Assembly (NCBI RefSeq): GCF_000473065.1
Contig: NZ_AXAZ01000073.1
Span: forward strand, 1-42,453
Source of the DNA: Bradyrhizobium sp. WSM1743
Lineage (GTDB): Bacteria; Pseudomonadota; Alphaproteobacteria; Rhizobiales; Xanthobacteraceae
Length of the DNA: 42,453 bases
Reading direction: 5' to 3'
The translations under genes and the position numbers were made by a program. This document shows positions 10,212 through 18,462 of the stretch, in pieces (position 1 is the stretch's first letter; every line of letters begins with the position of its first letter). The notes below the pieces were generated by a model. It had not been told where the DNA came from and made no database searches. It was given only the letters and a program-made list of their open reading frames with translations.

Positions 10212-11498
10212 ATGATTTCACGATTTGGACTGCGCGCGCTCGCCTGCGGCGCGCTGGTGTCGTTTGCCGCGTTGTCGCTGGCGCGGGCAGAGGGCTCCTA
10301 CGAGATTCCGTCCGGTGCGCATTTCAATCAGGACAAGCTCGCGAGGATCAGCGAGTTCTTCAAGAACGAGGTCGCGACCGGCAAGATCGCCGGTGCAAAC
10401 GTGCTGATCCAGCAGCATGGCAAGCCGGTCTATCACGAAGTCTTCGGCGTGCAGGACGTGGTCAGTGAGGCCCCGATCACCGACAAGACGATCTTCCGTC
10501 TGTTCTCGATGACCAAGGCGATCACCGCGGTGGTCGCGATGCAATTGATCGAGGACGGCAAGATCAAGCTGGATGATCCTGTTTCGAAATACATTCCGTC
10601 CTTCGCCAATGTGAAGGTCGGTGTCGAGAAAAAAGCCGAGGACGGCACCAAGTCGCTGGAGCTGGTGCCGCCGAAGCGGGCGATGACTGTGCACGATCTG
10701 ATGACGCACACCTCGGGCATCACCTACGGCTTCTACGGCGACAGCCTGGTTCGTAAGGCCTATCGCGAGGCCAACCTCTATGCCGGCGATTTCGATCTTG
10801 CCGAGTTTGCCGAACGCATCGCCAAGCTGCCGTTGCACAACCAGCCGGGCGCGCTGTGGCAATATGGCCACTCCACCGACGTGCTGGCGCGTGTGATGGA
10901 GGTCGCCGCCGGCAAGCCGCTGATCGACATCATGCGCGAGGAGCTGCTCGATCCGCTCGGCATGGTCGATACCGGCTTTTTCGTCACGGACCCCGGGAAG
11001 CAGAAGCTTCTGGCGCAGCCGTTGCCGAACGACTCCGATTTCCGCGTCGGCCGCGTCAACGACCCGACGGTGAGTAAGAAGATCCAGTTCGCCAGCGGCG
11101 GCATGGTGACGACCATGGCGGACTATCAGCGCTTTGCGCAGATGCTGCTCAATGGCGGCAGTCTCGACGGCAAGACCATTCTCAAGCCTGAGACGTTCAA
11201 GCTGATGGTGACCGATCAGGTCGGCCCCGGCTCCGGTGTCGATCGTGATTATTTCTACTTCCCCGGCGACGGCTTCGGTTTCGGCCTTGGGCTGGCGGTC
11301 CGGACCGATCCCGGCAATGCAAAACCGCCGCCGCCCGGGAATCTCGGCGAGCTGAAGTGGGACGGTGCCTCGGGCTGCTATTTCGTGGTCGACCCCAAGC
11401 AGGACATGTTCTTCGTCCTCCTGGAGCAGACCCCGACCGAGCGCCAGCGCGTGCAGCGAACATTGAAGCAGTTGGTTTATGAAGCCATGGAGAAATGA
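10212..11498 (+). CDS. Secreted serine hydrolase, beta-lactamase class C / esterase family
   Basis: A 428-residue member of the serine beta-lactamase-like family (Pfam Beta-lactamase; esterases and D-aminopeptidases). The N-terminus to about residue 26 is a signal peptide ending ARA, so export is expected. The SxxK nucleophile motif is S99-M-T-K102, followed by LMTHTSGITYGFYG and WQYGHSTDVLARV in place of the usual YxN. The ATG at 10212 has GGAGGGGG in front; an in-frame ATG at 10194 lies in a 16-bp palindrome. The natural substrate is unknown; true beta-lactamase activity is not implied. A tandem paralog follows after one base. Confidence 0.88.
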   Translation: MISRFGLRALACGALVSFAALSLARAEGSYEIPSGAHFNQDKLARISEFFKNEVATGKIAGANVLIQQHGKPVYHEVFGVQDVVSEAPITDKTIFRLFSMTKAITAVVAMQLIEDGKIKLDDPVSKYIPSFANVKVGVEKKAEDGTKSLELVPPKRAMTVHDLMTHTSGITYGFYGDSLVRKAYREANLYAGDFDLAEFAERIAKLPLHNQPGALWQYGHSTDVLARVMEVAAGKPLIDIMREELLDPLGMVDTGFFVTDPGKQKLLAQPLPNDSDFRVGRVNDPTVSKKIQFASGGMVTTMADYQRFAQMLLNGGSLDGKTILKPETFKLMVTDQVGPGSGVDRDYFYFPGDGFGFGLGLAVRTDPGNAKPPPPGNLGELKWDGASGCYFVVDPKQDMFFVLLEQTPTERQRVQRTLKQLVYEAMEK

Positions 11499-11499
11499 C

Positions 11500-12763
11500 A
11501 TGCGTGGGCGCCGCGCGTTCATCCCGGCGCTCGTTCTTCTCGTCGGGATCGTCGGTGCGAAGGCCGGGTCCGAGGGACGCGCTCTCCGCACACTCTGCAC
11601 GGAAGGGTTGGCGAAGGTTTCCGACTACATCCGCAACGAGGTCGCGGCCGGCAAGATCCCCGGCGCCATCCTGCTGCTCCAGCAGCACGGCAAGCCGGTC
11701 TATTACGAGAATTTCGGTGTTCGCGACGTCGCCACCGAGATATCGATGAGCGCGGATACGATCTTCCGTCTCTATTCGATGTCGAAGCCGATCACATCGG
11801 TTGGTGGCGATGATGCTGGTCGAAGAGGGCAGGCTTTCGCTCGACGATCCCGTGTCCAAATACATTCCGGCCTTTGCCGGCATGAAGGTTGGCATCGAGA
11901 GGAAAGCAGGGAATGGCAAGGTCTTGTTGACGCTGGAGCCGCAGGAACGTCCAGTCACGATCAAGGACCTGTTGCGCCACACTGCGGGGCTGCCTTACGG
12001 CTTTTATGGCGGCGGATTGGTGCGCGAGCTCCATGCGGCGGCCAACCTCTTCAACGGCGATTTTAGCAACGCCGACTTCGTCGCGAAGATCACGACGCTG
12101 CCGTTCGCCGAGCAGCCAGGCACGGTGTGGGATTACGGCTTTGCCACCGACGTGCTCGGCCGTGTCGTCGAGGTGATCTCGGGCAAGACGCTGCTCCAAT
12201 TCGAGAAAGAGCGGCTGCTGGACCCGCTCGGCATGACTGAGACCGCATTCTACGTCGCCGATCCCGCCAAGTTTGCACGTATCGCCGAGCCGATGCCGGA
12301 GGACCGCAAGATCAGCCCGACGACTGAAGTCCGTGACATCAGGAAGCCCGTGACATGGGAATCCGGCGGGGCTGGCATGGTCGGCACGGTCGGCGACTAT
12401 GCCCGCTTCGCCCAGATGCTGCTGAATGGCGGCAGCTACGAGGGGCGGCGCTATCTCAAGCCCGAGACCATCGCGCTGATGGCGTCCGATCACGTCGGTC
12501 GCGAGACGAAGATCGCCCGCGACCACAATTATTATCCGGGTGCCAGTTCCGGCTTCGGCCTCGGCTTCGCCGTGCGCACCTCTGTGCCGCCGGGTACGTC
12601 ATGGCCTCTCGGCGAATATCGCTGGGACGGCGTCGGCGGCACGTTCTTCTTCATCGATCCCGAAGACGATCTGTTCGGGATCTTCATGGTGCAGACGCCC
12701 TCGCAGCGGGGGCGGATTCAACTCGAGCTGAAGACGTTGATCTATCGGGCGATGGGGCGGTGA
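11500..12763 (+). pseudogene. Second serine hydrolase, split by a one-base frameshift
   Basis: This is a tandem paralog of the upstream hydrolase. The first frame runs from ATG 11500 through a signal-like N-terminus, QQHGKPVYYENFGV and the SxxK motif LYSMSKPITSV, then derails. The second frame continues from GTGGCGATG at 11804 as VAMMLVEEGRLSLDDPVSKYIP to the stop at 12763. One extra G near 11803 explains it: the total length is a multiple of three plus one, and the corrected product is about 420 residues, like its neighbour. The nucleophile and the rest of the fold are in different frames, so neither half should work. It is either a recent pseudogene or a sequencing error. Confidence 0.85.
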
Positions 12764-12777
12764 GCAGCCGCTTTCGT

Positions 12778-12850
12778 AGCCCGGATGGAGCGAAGCGCGG
12801 TCCTTCTCACCACCCATAGATCCCGGATTACGCTTCGCTCCATCCGGGCT
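12778..12850. repeat. Palindromic repeat with 20-bp perfect arms
   Basis: The arm AGCCCGGATGGAGCGAAGCG at 12778-12797 is exactly inverted at 12831-12850, with a 33-base middle. The sequence type is one I recognise as a dispersed element in Bradyrhizobium-like genomes. It lies 14 bases after the hydrolase pseudogene stop and could also act as a transcription barrier. Confidence 0.75.
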
Positions 12851-13324
12851 TGTATGGGATGTTGGTTGTCAAGGGGATTGATTGATCAGGGCATGGCGTT
12901 GCCTTCAGAGGTTCTGTGGGGCGCGATGCGACCATGATGATGCTTTCGTCCCGATGGAGCGCCGTTGCGCCGGACGCAGCCGCGGTCAAGGCTGGCCGGA
13001 GGCCACCGCCGGAGGCGGCGCGAAGCGGCCTTGACGGTGGCGAGGACGGCGCGAGGTTTTCGGATCGGGACGTTTGGTGCGCGCTGGGAGCGGCTTGACG
13101 TGACGTCCTGGACTGGGCCGTGACGTTGATATGCGGCAACCACCGCATCAACTTGTATCCGGTCGGGTGTGGTGACCCGGACCCTGATCTTTCATGCACG
13201 GGTGAAGGGAAGGCCCAGCAGAGACGGGACCCATCTACGAAAGCGGAATCCGAAGACCCAAGCCCGGGTTCGGTCACACGTCTGTCCTGGGTCACGTCGG
13301 CCGTCATTGGCGCACCGGCGTTCT
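12851..13324. other. Non-coding stretch between repeat and IS110 transposase
   Basis: No convincing gene was found here; the open frames lack family features and read through repeats. The stretch contains several inverted segments: GTCAAGGC and GCCTTGAC around 12986-13036, GTTGATATGCGG with CCGCATCAAC near 13130, and GGTCGGGT with ACCCGGACC near 13160-13182. It lies directly downstream of the IS110 transposase and probably includes that element's non-coding end, which in some IS110 groups encodes the bridge RNA. Confidence 0.5.
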
Positions 13325-14479
13325 TTAAAAGCTCGGACGCAGCACGGCGCCGCTCGGCACGAGGCCGGTTTCCAGATAGCGCCACAGTGCCACCATCAGC
13401 TTGCGGGCCAGCGCCACGATGGCGATCTTGCGGATGCGGCCCTTGAGGTTGCCAACCCGCTCGCGGAACCAGCGGCTCAGCTCGCTGTCGGGCTGATGCC
13501 TCAGCCATAGCCAGGCAAGCTCGATCGCGGCCGTTCGTACGCGGTGGTTGCCGGCCTTGCTGATGCCCTGTTGCCGGCGACTGGCGCCGCTGTCGTAGGG
13601 CATATCGGTCAGTCCGACGCAGCTGCCGACCTGGCGGCGGTTCTTGAGGTCACGATAGAACACCTCGTTGGTCAGCACTTGAGCGATCTGCGGACCGATG
13701 GCCCTGAGCTGGGCAAGCTGAACGGCTTTCGCCTCCACCGAGCCGGTTGCCGGCGCGCGATGGGCGGCTGCGTTCTCGGCTTCGAGCGCCTTGATCTGCT
13801 TGTTCACCAACAGGAGCCGCTCATGCTCGCGGCGGAGTTCGTCCTTCAAGTGCGGCGGCAGAGCGCGCCCGTCGCCGGTGCGCATCTCGTCGAGCGCCGA
13901 CAGGAAGTCCCCCTTCAAGAGCGTGGCATCGCGGATGCCCTGGCCGTGCAGCAGCCCCTTGATCCGGTTGCTGTGTCCGGTGCGCTCCGTCAGCAAGCGC
14001 TCGCGCTCGCGCGTGCGCCGCTTGCGATCCTCCTCCTCAGGCGTGGGGACCCGCACCATGCTGCAGACCCTCGGCTCGCCACGCAGATAGGCCAGGAACG
14101 AACGCATCAGCTGCGCCAGATCGATCCGGTCGGTCTTGGCGCGCCGCGCCCGCCGGTTCACCTCGATGCTCGAGGCATCGACCTCGGAGTTGACGATCTC
14201 GGCGGCCATCAGCCAGCGATGCAGCCAATGTCCATCCAGCCCGGCCTCGTAGCAGGACAGCACACGAACCGGCTTGCCCCCTTGCTCCGCCTTCGCCCGA
14301 GCCCGCGAAAGCAGTCCCGACAGCGCCGCCAAGTCGCCACCATCGATCCGGTAACGGCTCATCTTCTCGGCGCCAGGCAGCATGATCCCAAGCTGCCACT
14401 TCGACTTGCTCAGTTCGAAAACAACGTAAATCGTGACATACTCCCGTCCGACGGGTGCGTCAGTGCGATCAGTGTGCAT
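13325..14479 (-). CDS. IS110-family transposase (DEDD recombinase)
   Basis: A 384-residue IS110-family transposase. These are RuvC-like DEDD enzymes with a C-terminal serine domain, guided by a bridge RNA in the characterised members. The first acidic residue sits in VVFELSKSKWQLG, where Glu replaces the usual Asp. The others are CYEAGLDGHWLHRWL and KTDRIDLAQLM. The C-terminal part carries LRAIGPQIA, then SGASRRQQGISKAGNHRVR with the conserved Ser region. GGAGG lies 7 bases before the ATG. It looks full length and could be active. It separates the hydrolase pseudogene from ltaE. Confidence 0.93.
   Translation of the reverse strand: MHTDRTDAPVGREYVTIYVVFELSKSKWQLGIMLPGAEKMSRYRIDGGDLAALSGLLSRARAKAEQGGKPVRVLSCYEAGLDGHWLHRWLMAAEIVNSEVDASSIEVNRRARRAKTDRIDLAQLMRSFLAYLRGEPRVCSMVRVPTPEEEDRKRRTRERERLLTERTGHSNRIKGLLHGQGIRDATLLKGDFLSALDEMRTGDGRALPPHLKDELRREHERLLLVNKQIKALEAENAAAHRAPATGSVEAKAVQLAQLRAIGPQIAQVLTNEVFYRDLKNRRQVGSCVGLTDMPYDSGASRRQQGISKAGNHRVRTAAIELAWLWLRHQPDSELSRWFRERVGNLKGRIRKIAIVALARKLMVALWRYLETGLVPSGAVLRPSF
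13325..14479 (-). mobile_element. IS110-family insertion sequence (coding part; ends not resolved)
   Basis: IS110 elements have no obvious terminal inverted repeats, so the ends cannot be fixed from one copy. On the transposase 5' side only 77 bases separate it from the ltaE stop, so that end is short. On the 3' side there are up to about 470 non-coding bases. Coordinates given are those of the transposase gene. Confidence 0.6.
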
Positions 14480-14556
14480 GATTGATCCTCCGGGTGAGTT
14501 GGTGGTCTCAAACTCAACTTACCCCTGACCACCCGTCACCCATAGGATCTACGGCA

Positions 14557-15639
14557 TCACGCCCCGCGCGCGATCTCGCGCACGTATCCGATCGTCTCCT
14601 CGATCTGGCTCGCATTAACGTCGAGGTGGGTGCAGGCGCGGATGCGGCCGTCCATCATCGCAAGCGTAACGCCGCGCTGGCGGAGGGCTGAGACCATCTT
14701 GTCGCCGGGAATGCCGGCGCCGTCGGGCTTGAAGAAAACGAGATTGGTCTCGGGCTCCTGCACCTCGATGCCTGCGATCTGCGACAGTCCGCGGGCGAGC
14801 GCCCGCGCATTGGCGTGGTCGTCGGCCAAGCGCTCGACATGATGATCGAGCGCGTAGATGCACGCGGCCGCGCAGACACCGGCCTGCCGCATCGAGCCGC
14901 CGAGGCGTTGCTTCCACTGCCAGACCGCATCGATGAAGGCGCGCGAACCCGCGAGCACGCCGCCGATCGGCGCACCGAGCCCCTTCGAGAAGTCGATCCA
15001 GGCCGAATCCCATCCCGCGGTCATGTCGCGCGGCGAGATACCGCTCGCCACGGTGGCGTTGAGCAGGCGCGCGCCGTCCATGTGGGTGATGAGACCGTGC
15101 TGCTTGGCGATCGCGACGATCTCGTCGAGCACCGCCTTCTTCCAGATCGTGCCGCCGCCGATATTGGCGGTCTGCTCGACGCTGACGACGGTCTGCGGCG
15201 GCTGGTAGCGCGTGCGCGGGTGCAGCGCCTTGCGAAGCGTCTCCGGCGTGAACTGGCCATCGGGGCCCTTGAGCTGGGTGACCTGGAAGCCGCCGATCGC
15301 AGCATGCGCGCCGCCTTCGCGCGCGATGACGTGCGCGGTCTCATGCGCGAGGATCTCGTCGCCGGGGCGGCAATGCACCAGCGTCGCGGTGACGTTGCAC
15401 ATCGTGCCCGAGGGCATGTAGACGGCCGCTTCCTTGCCGAGCAGATCGGCAACGCGCTCGCACAGCGCATTCACGGTCGGGTCGTCGCCGACCTGCTCGT
15501 CGCCGACCTCCGCCCGTGCCATCGCCTCGCGCATCCCAGCCGTCGGCTTGGTCTGCGTGTCCGACAGCAGATTGATGCGCACCGGCGGCGCCTTGGGATC
15601 GATCGGGGGAGGGGTATAGAGCATGGCTGGTCTCGTCAT
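14557..15639 (-). CDS. L-threonine aldolase-type PLP enzyme
   Basis: A 360-residue fold type I PLP enzyme of the beta-eliminating lyase / low-specificity threonine aldolase family, which cleaves L-threonine or L-allo-threonine to glycine and acetaldehyde. The family start LLSDTQTKPTAGMREAMA is present. H103 in HETAHV can stack on the cofactor, D188-G-A-R binds the pyridine nitrogen, and the PLP lysine is K219 in DFSKGLGAPIGG. The first ATG is used; a second at 15624 has no better ribosome site. It starts 5 bases after the ParE-like pseudogene, so it may share that transcript. Confidence 0.9.
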   Translation of the reverse strand: MTRPAMLYTPPPIDPKAPPVRINLLSDTQTKPTAGMREAMARAEVGDEQVGDDPTVNALCERVADLLGKEAAVYMPSGTMCNVTATLVHCRPGDEILAHETAHVIAREGGAHAAIGGFQVTQLKGPDGQFTPETLRKALHPRTRYQPPQTVVSVEQTANIGGGTIWKKAVLDEIVAIAKQHGLITHMDGARLLNATVASGISPRDMTAGWDSAWIDFSKGLGAPIGGVLAGSRAFIDAVWQWKQRLGGSMRQAGVCAAACIYALDHHVERLADDHANARALARGLSQIAGIEVQEPETNLVFFKPDGAGIPGDKMVSALRQRGVTLAMMDGRIRACTHLDVNASQIEETIGYVREIARGA

Positions 15640-15644
15640 TTCAT

Positions 15645-15942
15645 CTAGTCGAACAATTGCGGTCTGATGTCCTGCGCGCCGTGAAGAATTGCACGGATTT
15701 CGACGTGGTCTGGCTTTACCGTGTAGAAAATCAGATGGGATTGGAAGCGGAAACGCCGATAGCCGGCCGCTAGTTCATCGACTTGCTGGCCGATCAGGGG
15801 GAAGTCGGCGAGAAGTCCAAACGAACGGATCAGGCCGGCGTAGTAGGCCTCCGCTTGATATTGGCCGAAACCGGCTCTCGGTGAAATCATAGATGTCGAT
15901 TAGGTCGGCTCGGGTGCGCTCCGATAACCGGTACTCAGCCAT
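15645..15942 (-). pseudogene. ParE-type toxin, frameshifted
   Basis: The N-terminus MAEYRLSERTRADLIDIYDF and TESRF begin at 15942 in one frame. The rest, GQYQAEAYYAGLIRSFGLL through FRFQSHLIFYTV and the end IRAILHGAQDIRPQLFD, is in another. Joined at the TTTCGG near 15866 by removing one base, they give a typical ParE/RelE-superfamily toxin of about 98 residues. ParE toxins poison gyrase. The start overlaps the upstream antitoxin-like gene by 8 bases, the usual module layout. As written the toxin would not be made; a sequencing error is possible. Confidence 0.8.
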
Positions 15943-16150
15943 GGCGGCGTTGAGCAACGCGTTGGCGCGCGGCGGCGAGGATGTCGTCTGGGGTGTCCGA
16001 GGTGAAACTGTTGCAAGCTGGCTGAGCGAACAGCGATTGACAACGGCGGAGCTGTTCGTCGCGGGGCAGCTTGGCCCATGCCTCCAGCTCCGCCTCGGAA
16101 GGCGTTGCCGATGGGGTGATGTTGGCAAGCTGGTCGGTCGTTTGGGACAT
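15935..16150 (-). CDS. Antitoxin-like small protein upstream of the ParE gene
   Basis: A 71-residue protein with an acidic, helical middle (SEAELEAWAKLPRDEQLRRC) and a basic C-terminus (AAARQRVAQRRHG). I do not recognise a named antitoxin domain. The assignment rests on size, on the position directly before a ParE-like toxin on the same strand, and on the 8-base overlap with that toxin's start. If the toxin is truly broken, this gene is an orphan antitoxin. It starts 19 bases beyond the rpsD terminator. Confidence 0.6.
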   Translation of the reverse strand: MSQTTDQLANITPSATPSEAELEAWAKLPRDEQLRRCQSLFAQPACNSFTSDTPDDILAAARQRVAQRRHG

Positions 16151-16170
16151 CGGGAGCAGGTTACCATAAC

Positions 16171-16197
16171 AAAAAGGCCCCGGAAACCGGGGCCTTT
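16171..16197 (-). terminator. Rho-independent terminator of rpsD
   Basis: On the minus strand a 10-bp GC-rich stem (AAGGCCCCGG with CCGGGGCCTT on a 3-base loop, 16174-16196) runs into five Ts. It sits 22 bases after the rpsD stop and before the antitoxin-like gene, so it separates the two transcription units. Confidence 0.85.
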
Positions 16198-16218
16198 GAG
16201 CAATAGATCGAGGCGATA

Positions 16219-16836
16219 TCAGCGCGAATAGAATTCGACGACCAGATGAGGCTCCATCTGCACCGGGAACGGCACGTCGGAGAGGCCGGGGATGCGCGTG
16301 TACTTCGCGGTCATCTTGCCGTGGTCGACTTCGAGATAGTCCGGGACCTCGCGCTCGGGGAGCTGGCTGGCTTCGAGCACGTGGGCGAGCTGCTTGGAGG
16401 CTTCCTTGACCTCGACCACGTCGCCGACCTTGAGCTGGTAGCTCGAGATGTTGACCTTGCGGCCGTTCACCTTGACGTGGCCGTGGTTGATGAACTGGCG
16501 GGCAGCAAAGATCGTGGAGACGAACTTGGCGCGGTACACGACTGCGTCGAGGCGGCGCTCGAGCAGGCCGATCAGGTTCTCGCCGGTGTCGCCCTTGAGG
16601 CGGCTCGCCTCGACATAGATGCCGTGGAACTGGCGCTCGGAGATGTTGGCGTAATAGCCCTTCAGCTTCTGCTTGGCGCGGAGCTGCACGCCGAAGTCGG
16701 AGAGCTTGCCCTTGCGGCGCTGGCCGTGCTGGCCGGGGCCGTACTCGCGGCGGTTCACGGGGCTCTTCGGGCGGCCCCAGATGTTCTGGCCCATACGGCG
16801 ATCGATCTTGTACTTCGCCTCACTGCGCTTAGTCAT
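16219..16836 (-). CDS. rpsD: 30S ribosomal protein S4
   Basis: S4 is a primary 16S rRNA-binding protein that nucleates assembly of the 30S body. The 205-residue product has the normal length and the expected order: an N-terminal KIDRRMGQNIWGRPKSPVNRREYGPGQHG, then YYANISERQF, the S4 RNA-binding domain with ERRLDAVVYRAKF and HGHVKVNGRKVNISSYQ (about 95-155), and a C-terminal VEFYSR. The ATG at 16836 has GAGGA 4 bases before it; the frame is open further upstream but without family sequence. It stands alone with its own terminator. Confidence 0.97.
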   Translation of the reverse strand: MTKRSEAKYKIDRRMGQNIWGRPKSPVNRREYGPGQHGQRRKGKLSDFGVQLRAKQKLKGYYANISERQFHGIYVEASRLKGDTGENLIGLLERRLDAVVYRAKFVSTIFAARQFINHGHVKVNGRKVNISSYQLKVGDVVEVKEASKQLAHVLEASQLPEREVPDYLEVDHGKMTAKYTRIPGLSDVPFPVQMEPHLVVEFYSR

Positions 16837-16956
16837 CGCGTCCTCTTCGGTTGCATGGTTTGAGGAAACGCGCCCTCCTGTGTGACGGGCTTGGCCCGGC
16901 ACCGACAGGTCCGATCCCCAAAGCTTAAGGGATTTGACCACGGGTCGCGAAACGCT

Positions 16957-16980
16957 TCGCGGGCCGAAATCGGCCCGCGA
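16957..16980 (-). other. Strong hairpin upstream of rpsD
   Basis: TCGCGGGCCG and CGGCCCGCGA form a perfect 10-bp stem with a 4-base loop, about 120 bases before the rpsD start. No T-run follows on the minus strand, so it is unlikely to be a simple terminator in that direction. It could be a leader structure or part of a repeat. Confidence 0.4.
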
Positions 16981-17028
16981 GCAGGCGGCTTTTAGGGGAG
17001 TTTGGGGCTGGCTGTCAATTCTTTAGCC

Positions 17029-17130
17029 GTCATTCCGGGGCGTTAGCCCGTCATTCTGGGGCGCTCGTAGAGCGAACCCCGGAATCTCGACGTTCCGGGT
17101 CCGGCTCTGCGAGCCGCCCCGGACCGACGG
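17029..17130. repeat. Dispersed palindromic repeat, TCATTCCGG family, copy 2
   Basis: It starts with GTCATTCCGGGGCG, has a partial internal repeat (GTCATTCTGGGGCG), then the long inverted parts CCCCGGAATCTCGA, CGTTCCGGGTCC and GGCTCTGCGAGCC. It ends near CCCCGGACCGACGG, a degenerate copy of the closing arm. It lies between the rpsD upstream region and the 3' end of the E2-like gene. Confidence 0.65.
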
Positions 17131-17135
17131 TAATC

Positions 17136-17903
17136 CTACGTGCGCACCGCCCGGACGGGTTTGGGGACGCACGCCCGCAATTCGGCGGCGATTTCGGTGT
17201 TCAGGACCTGTTCCAGCCGGGTCAGGACCCGGGCGATCGGGGCGGCGTCGGTGACCCGGTGGTCCCAGCGGATCACGACATGGATCGTCTGATCCGGCTC
17301 GATGAGCCCATAGCTGACGACAAAGGGGCCCGGCGTGATGGGGTGGAGCTCGCCGCCACCATAGGCGGCCACCGAGCTCACCGCGAAGCTGCCGAACCAG
17401 TTGCCGCGCTGGCGGCCGAAATTCAGGCCGATGGCCCAGGACAAGCGCCGCAGCGGCAGCGGCAGGCGGGTTGCGCGCATGATCTTGCGGAACATCGGGA
17501 CGTCCGCGATCGGGGCCGTCTTGGCGCGCCGGATTTCCGCATCGACCGCTGCCAGCGAAAGGGCCTCAGGAGCGGCGATTCGCTGAGGCAGCACGCATTC
17601 CTCGCCATTCTCGACCCGGGCGATCGCGACCGTCGCCACGCTCTTCGGCAGCACGTAGAGGGCGGGCCAAGGCCATTTGGTGTAAACGGTGCGCAGGATC
17701 GGCTCGTCCCGTGCAACCAGGGCGAAAGCCTTGACGAATATCGCGGCCCATCCGGCGGGCGCTGTTGCGCCGGCGCGGGCCTCCAGCACAGGGCGGATAT
17801 CGAGCGAACGGGAGAGTGAAACGAAGGGCACGCCCATCGAGGCATGCATGAGGTCGCAGATCAGACGGCGCCGCAGCGAAATGGTCTTGGGCGTCCCGCG
17901 CAT
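17136..17903 (-). CDS. E2-like (2-oxoacid dehydrogenase acyltransferase) catalytic-domain protein
   Basis: A 255-residue protein resembling the catalytic domain of 2-oxoacid dehydrogenase acyltransferases and chloramphenicol acetyltransferase, without lipoyl or subunit-binding domains. The key motif is WDHRVTDAAP near residue 222, matching DHRxxDG of E2 with Ala in place of the Gly; the catalytic His is kept. It also has an LLLP-like YVLPKSVATVAIARV segment and a SFAVSSVAAYGGG loop. The ATG at 17903 has GGAG 4 bases upstream. No dehydrogenase genes are nearby, so a role as a stand-alone acyltransferase is likely, with unknown substrate. Confidence 0.75.
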   Translation of the reverse strand: MRGTPKTISLRRRLICDLMHASMGVPFVSLSRSLDIRPVLEARAGATAPAGWAAIFVKAFALVARDEPILRTVYTKWPWPALYVLPKSVATVAIARVENGEECVLPQRIAAPEALSLAAVDAEIRRAKTAPIADVPMFRKIMRATRLPLPLRRLSWAIGLNFGRQRGNWFGSFAVSSVAAYGGGELHPITPGPFVVSYGLIEPDQTIHVVIRWDHRVTDAAPIARVLTRLEQVLNTEIAAELRACVPKPVRAVRT

Positions 17904-17944
17904 TGGTCTCCGTTTCCCAGGGATCAAAAGATCAAAATATGTGC

Positions 17945-17967
17945 AGCGAGCGGGGTGCCCGCTCGCT
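17945..17967. other. Hairpin between the E2-like and cupin genes
   Basis: AGCGAGCGGG and CCCGCTCGCT form a 10-bp stem with a 3-base loop. It is 47 bases past the cupin stop on the minus strand and 42 bases before the E2-like start. The following minus-strand sequence is AT-rich with a TTTT 10 bases on, so it may be a weak terminator for the cupin gene. Confidence 0.4.
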
Positions 17968-18013
17968 CGCTCTAGCACGAACCAACCCGCCTAGGGCCAG
18001 TCGGTTCGCCGCA

Positions 18014-18397
18014 TCAGGGCGCCGGCGAGGCCAGCGGCTTGGTCTTGTCGACGACATAAATTCCAAGCACTTTCAAAGGCTTATCTCCGTTGGTCTTGGC
18101 ATCGTGCACGGCGCCTGCCGGGATCTGATAGGAATCGCCGGCTTTCAGGCGCTTGTCCGGCTGGCCGTCGACGAGGAGGTCGAGCTCACCCTCCAGCACG
18201 TAACCCGTCTCGATCCCTGGATGAGTATGCCGGCCGGCGGCGCCACCGGCCGGCACTTCGGCGATGGCGGTCACAGTCGTGTAGCCGTCCGGAAAGTCGA
18301 TTTTCTGAAGCGGGGTGCGCTTGATACCGGATTGCTGGGCGAAGGCCGCGACGGCGATGCCAGTGAAAGCGAGCGCGAGCAAAGTCTTTTTGAGCAT
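18014..18397 (-). CDS. Exported small cupin protein
   Basis: A 127-residue single-domain cupin with a signal peptide (MLKKTLLALAFTGIAVAAFA then QQSG). Cupin motif 1 is GGAAGRHTHPGIETGYVLEGELDL with the metal-binding His pair and Glu; motif 2 is GDSYQIPAGAVHDAKTN with the third His. A GGAGG ribosome site precedes the ATG by 6 bases. Such exported cupins occur widely in rhizobia with unknown substrates. It probably sits in the periplasm and binds a divalent metal. Confidence 0.85.
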   Translation of the reverse strand: MLKKTLLALAFTGIAVAAFAQQSGIKRTPLQKIDFPDGYTTVTAIAEVPAGGAAGRHTHPGIETGYVLEGELDLLVDGQPDKRLKAGDSYQIPAGAVHDAKTNGDKPLKVLGIYVVDKTKPLASPAP

Positions 18398-18462
18398 GGT
18401 TTTCCTCCCGAGCCGCTGACCCTAGCAGCGTCCCGGTTCCCGGCAAGGCCGTGCTCGGCCGT

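Noticed and set aside
10212..12763. Antibiotic-resistance beta-lactamases
   Set aside because: The family includes many esterases and peptidases; the YxN motif is altered and nothing in the sequence shows beta-lactam hydrolysis.
12828..13508. 226-residue open frame on the minus strand overlapping the IS110 end and a palindromic repeat
   Set aside because: Composition follows the repeats, it overlaps the transposase in another frame and no ribosome site was found.
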